From positions 1 to 15,666 of the forward strand of contig CAWKAV010000031.1 of NCBI GenBank assembly GCA_963847735.1: a stretch of DNA of 15,666 bases. Direction: 5' to 3'. Below are positions 14,608 to 15,666 of the stretch, piece by piece. Below the pieces are notes generated by a model. It made no database searches and was not told the DNA's origin. It was given only the letters and a program-made list of their open reading frames with translations. Origin of the DNA: CAWKAV01 sp963847735. Its GTDB lineage: Bacteria; Desulfobacterota; Desulfuromonadia; Desulfuromonadales; BM103. The stretch's first letter is position 1, and every line of letters begins with the position of its first letter. The position numbers were made by a program, and so were the translations under genes.

Positions 14608-14898
14608 CTAGTGGGTTTCGAACTCCTGGCAAGAGATTATCTCCCATGGTTCATCAAGAAGGTGCATCGCACCCCGTAGCACTTTGTGAGACTCCGACTC
14701 GCGATATGTTTCAAAATTTTTCATGGAATCCCACTTCTGGAGCAGGCAGAGAACATTTTCATCTTCCACTCCATGAAATAAATCACAATGGACGCAGCCC
14801 TTTTTCGATCTGATGGCGAAGAGCAGCGAGATAATCGCCTGGGACATTTCTTTTCTTTTCCTCGACGACACTTTCATGTACGTGATGACTAGGATCAT
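14608..14898 (-). CDS. ABM-domain (antibiotic biosynthesis monooxygenase-like) protein
   Basis: This 96-aa cytoplasmic protein is a single ferredoxin-like ABM domain. It opens with MILVITYMKVSSRKRKEMSQ, continues AIRSKKGCVHCDLFHGVEDE and LCLLQKWDSMKNFETYRESE, and ends in the SHKVLRGAMHLLDEP helix. The GC...L....E....L...W.S...F..Y..S..H pattern matches the family, which includes quinol and polyketide monooxygenases and heme-degrading proteins. The actual substrate cannot be read. I keep the start at 14898 because the first strand MILVITY belongs to the domain, although no ribosome-binding site precedes it. A -24/-12 promoter sits so close (14910-14925) that the mRNA could be leaderless. The sigma-54 activator gene lies just upstream. 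Confidence 0.82.
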   Translation of the reverse strand: MILVITYMKVSSRKRKEMSQAIISLLFAIRSKKGCVHCDLFHGVEDENVLCLLQKWDSMKNFETYRESESHKVLRGAMHLLDEPWEIISCQEFETH

Positions 14899-14909
14899 AC
14901 TTTAAACAG

Positions 14910-14925
14910 AGCAAGAAGCATGCCG
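14910..14925 (-). promoter_or_regulatory. Sigma-54 (-24/-12) promoter
   Basis: The minus strand reads CGGCATGCTTCTTGCT, matching the consensus TGGCAYR-N4-TTGCW at every fixed position except the first. GG and GC are separated by the required 10 bases. The transcription start would fall at or next to the ATG of the ABM-like gene at 14898. A sigma-54-dependent activator is encoded directly upstream, which supports function. Confidence 0.65.
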
Positions 14926-15047
14926 ACAGGTGAAAGCGGGCAGAAACAAATGGTAAAAGCCTTTATTAGCAATGAAAGGGGAGGAAACGGCGAGAACAGA
15001 AAAGAAGTTGGACCGTAATATATCCGGCCTCAACATGTGGCGGCACC

Positions 15048-15666
15048 TCAAAATATTGAGGGTAAGGAGGAGGGGACCGCCGGCTGATCCGACGTCTTAT
15101 TCTGCGGGCGCACTATCCCTAGTTGGTGCATTCTTGCACGCAGGGTGCTCGGGTGCAGCCCCAGAATCCGGGCAGCTCCGTCTTTTTCCTCAATGCGCCA
15201 GCTGGTTTCGGAAAGTACCTTGAGGATATGCTGCCGTTCAATCTCTTTCACGGTTCCTCCCGCGGAAGAGACTGGGTTGGATGGAATATTCAGATTGTCA
15301 GCGAGTTGCAATCCAGGGCCCGGGCAGAGAATCACGGCCCGTTCGATGATGCTTTCAAGTTCCCGGACGTTCCCGGGCCACGAATACTCCTGCAATGCCT
15401 TCATTGTTTTCTTCGGGATCGAGGTGATCTTTTTCCCCATTTTTCGGGCATATCGCGCCACGAAGGCCTGAACCATGAGAGGAATATCTTCTCTCCGCAT
15501 CCGCAATGGCGGAACCGTGATGGGAAAGACATTCAGCCGATAGTAAAGATCCTTGCGGAATCTGCCGCCGGCAATCTCTTCTTCAAGGTTTCGGTTGGTT
15601 GTTGCCACCACACGCACGTCGACCTTGAAAGTCTTTGACGAGCCCAACCGTTCAAATTCGCCATGC
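15048..15666 (-). CDS. Sigma-54-dependent transcriptional activator, C-terminal part (cut by window edge)
   Basis: The frame is open to the right edge, so the start, any sensor domain and the Walker/GAFTGA motifs are outside. Visible are the end of the AAA+ domain, beginning GEFERLG at the edge, then DVRVVATTNRNLEEEIAGGR (sensor I region), FRKDLYYRLNVFPITVPPLR with the arginine finger region, and WPGNVRELESIIERAVI (sensor II). A linker and a Fis-type DNA-binding helix-turn-helix follow (ERQHILKVLSETSWRIEEKD, GAARILGLHPSTLRARMHQL). The last 20 residues are disordered. It would remodel sigma-54 holoenzyme at -24/-12 promoters, and one such site lies just downstream in front of the ABM-like gene. 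Whether it is a response regulator or an FhlA/NorR-like sensor cannot be told from this part. Confidence 0.95.
   Translation of the reverse strand, partial: HGEFERLGSSKTFKVDVRVVATTNRNLEEEIAGGRFRKDLYYRLNVFPITVPPLRMRREDIPLMVQAFVARYARKMGKKITSIPKKTMKALQEYSWPGNVRELESIIERAVILCPGPGLQLADNLNIPSNPVSSAGGTVKEIERQHILKVLSETSWRIEEKDGAARILGLHPSTLRARMHQLGIVRPQNKTSDQPAVPSSLPSIF

Noticed and set aside
1..15666. CRISPR arrays, tRNA or rRNA genes, insertion sequences, prophage genes
   Set aside because: No regularly spaced repeats, cloverleaf or rRNA-like segments, transposase or phage proteins were seen on either strand.

Overview
The window looks like chromosomal DNA from a Gram-negative bacterium, plausibly a Desulfobacterota-type (deltaproteobacterial) lineage. 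That placement is inference only. It rests on the many lipoproteins, an outer-membrane barrel protein, a sigma-54 activator, and a set of small envelope/stress genes. There is no rRNA, tRNA, CRISPR array or recognisable transposase.

Left part (1-8100). A leftward TetR-family repressor gene (314-970) faces a rightward operon across a control region. That region holds a strong sigma-70-type promoter (TTGACA, 16 bp, TAATGT) overlapped by two tandem 18-bp near-palindromes, very probably the repressor's operators. The operon encodes five proteins, all with Sec-type signal peptides: a DUF1254/DUF1214 protein (frameshifted), an outer-membrane barrel 'transporter' protein, an alpha/beta hydrolase whose nucleophile serine is replaced by alanine, a second DUF1254/DUF1214 protein (two frameshifts), and a third, intact one. 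A rho-independent terminator follows at 8057-8085. The layout suggests an inducible periplasm/outer-membrane module for handling some hydrophobic compound. The substrate is unknown, and this is the best candidate for an undescribed system here. Two of its genes share a nearly identical 53-nt leader.

Middle gap (8086-8421). No gene was found. It holds a run of small hairpins.

Right part (8422-15666). Everything is on the minus strand. Reading in the direction of transcription from the right edge: the C-terminal part of a sigma-54-dependent activator; an ABM-family monooxygenase-like protein with a good -24/-12 promoter at its start; a DUF3309 mini-protein; a BON-domain lipoprotein; a 53-aa lipoprotein; an unrecognised 134-aa protein; a lipoprotein with an internal duplication; an Lmo0937-like 49-aa membrane protein; a DUF3185 membrane protein; an sll1863-like coiled-coil protein; a broken orphan resembling the N-terminal barrel of F1-ATPase beta; a DUF2254 membrane protein; a glycine-zipper lipoprotein (two frameshifts); and a UspA protein with an acidic tail. 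This resembles an envelope/general-stress gene set.

Caution: all six apparent frameshifts in the window are single extra bases and none is a missing base. This may mean insertion-type sequencing errors rather than true pseudogenes, so the broken genes should be read as possibly intact in the organism.
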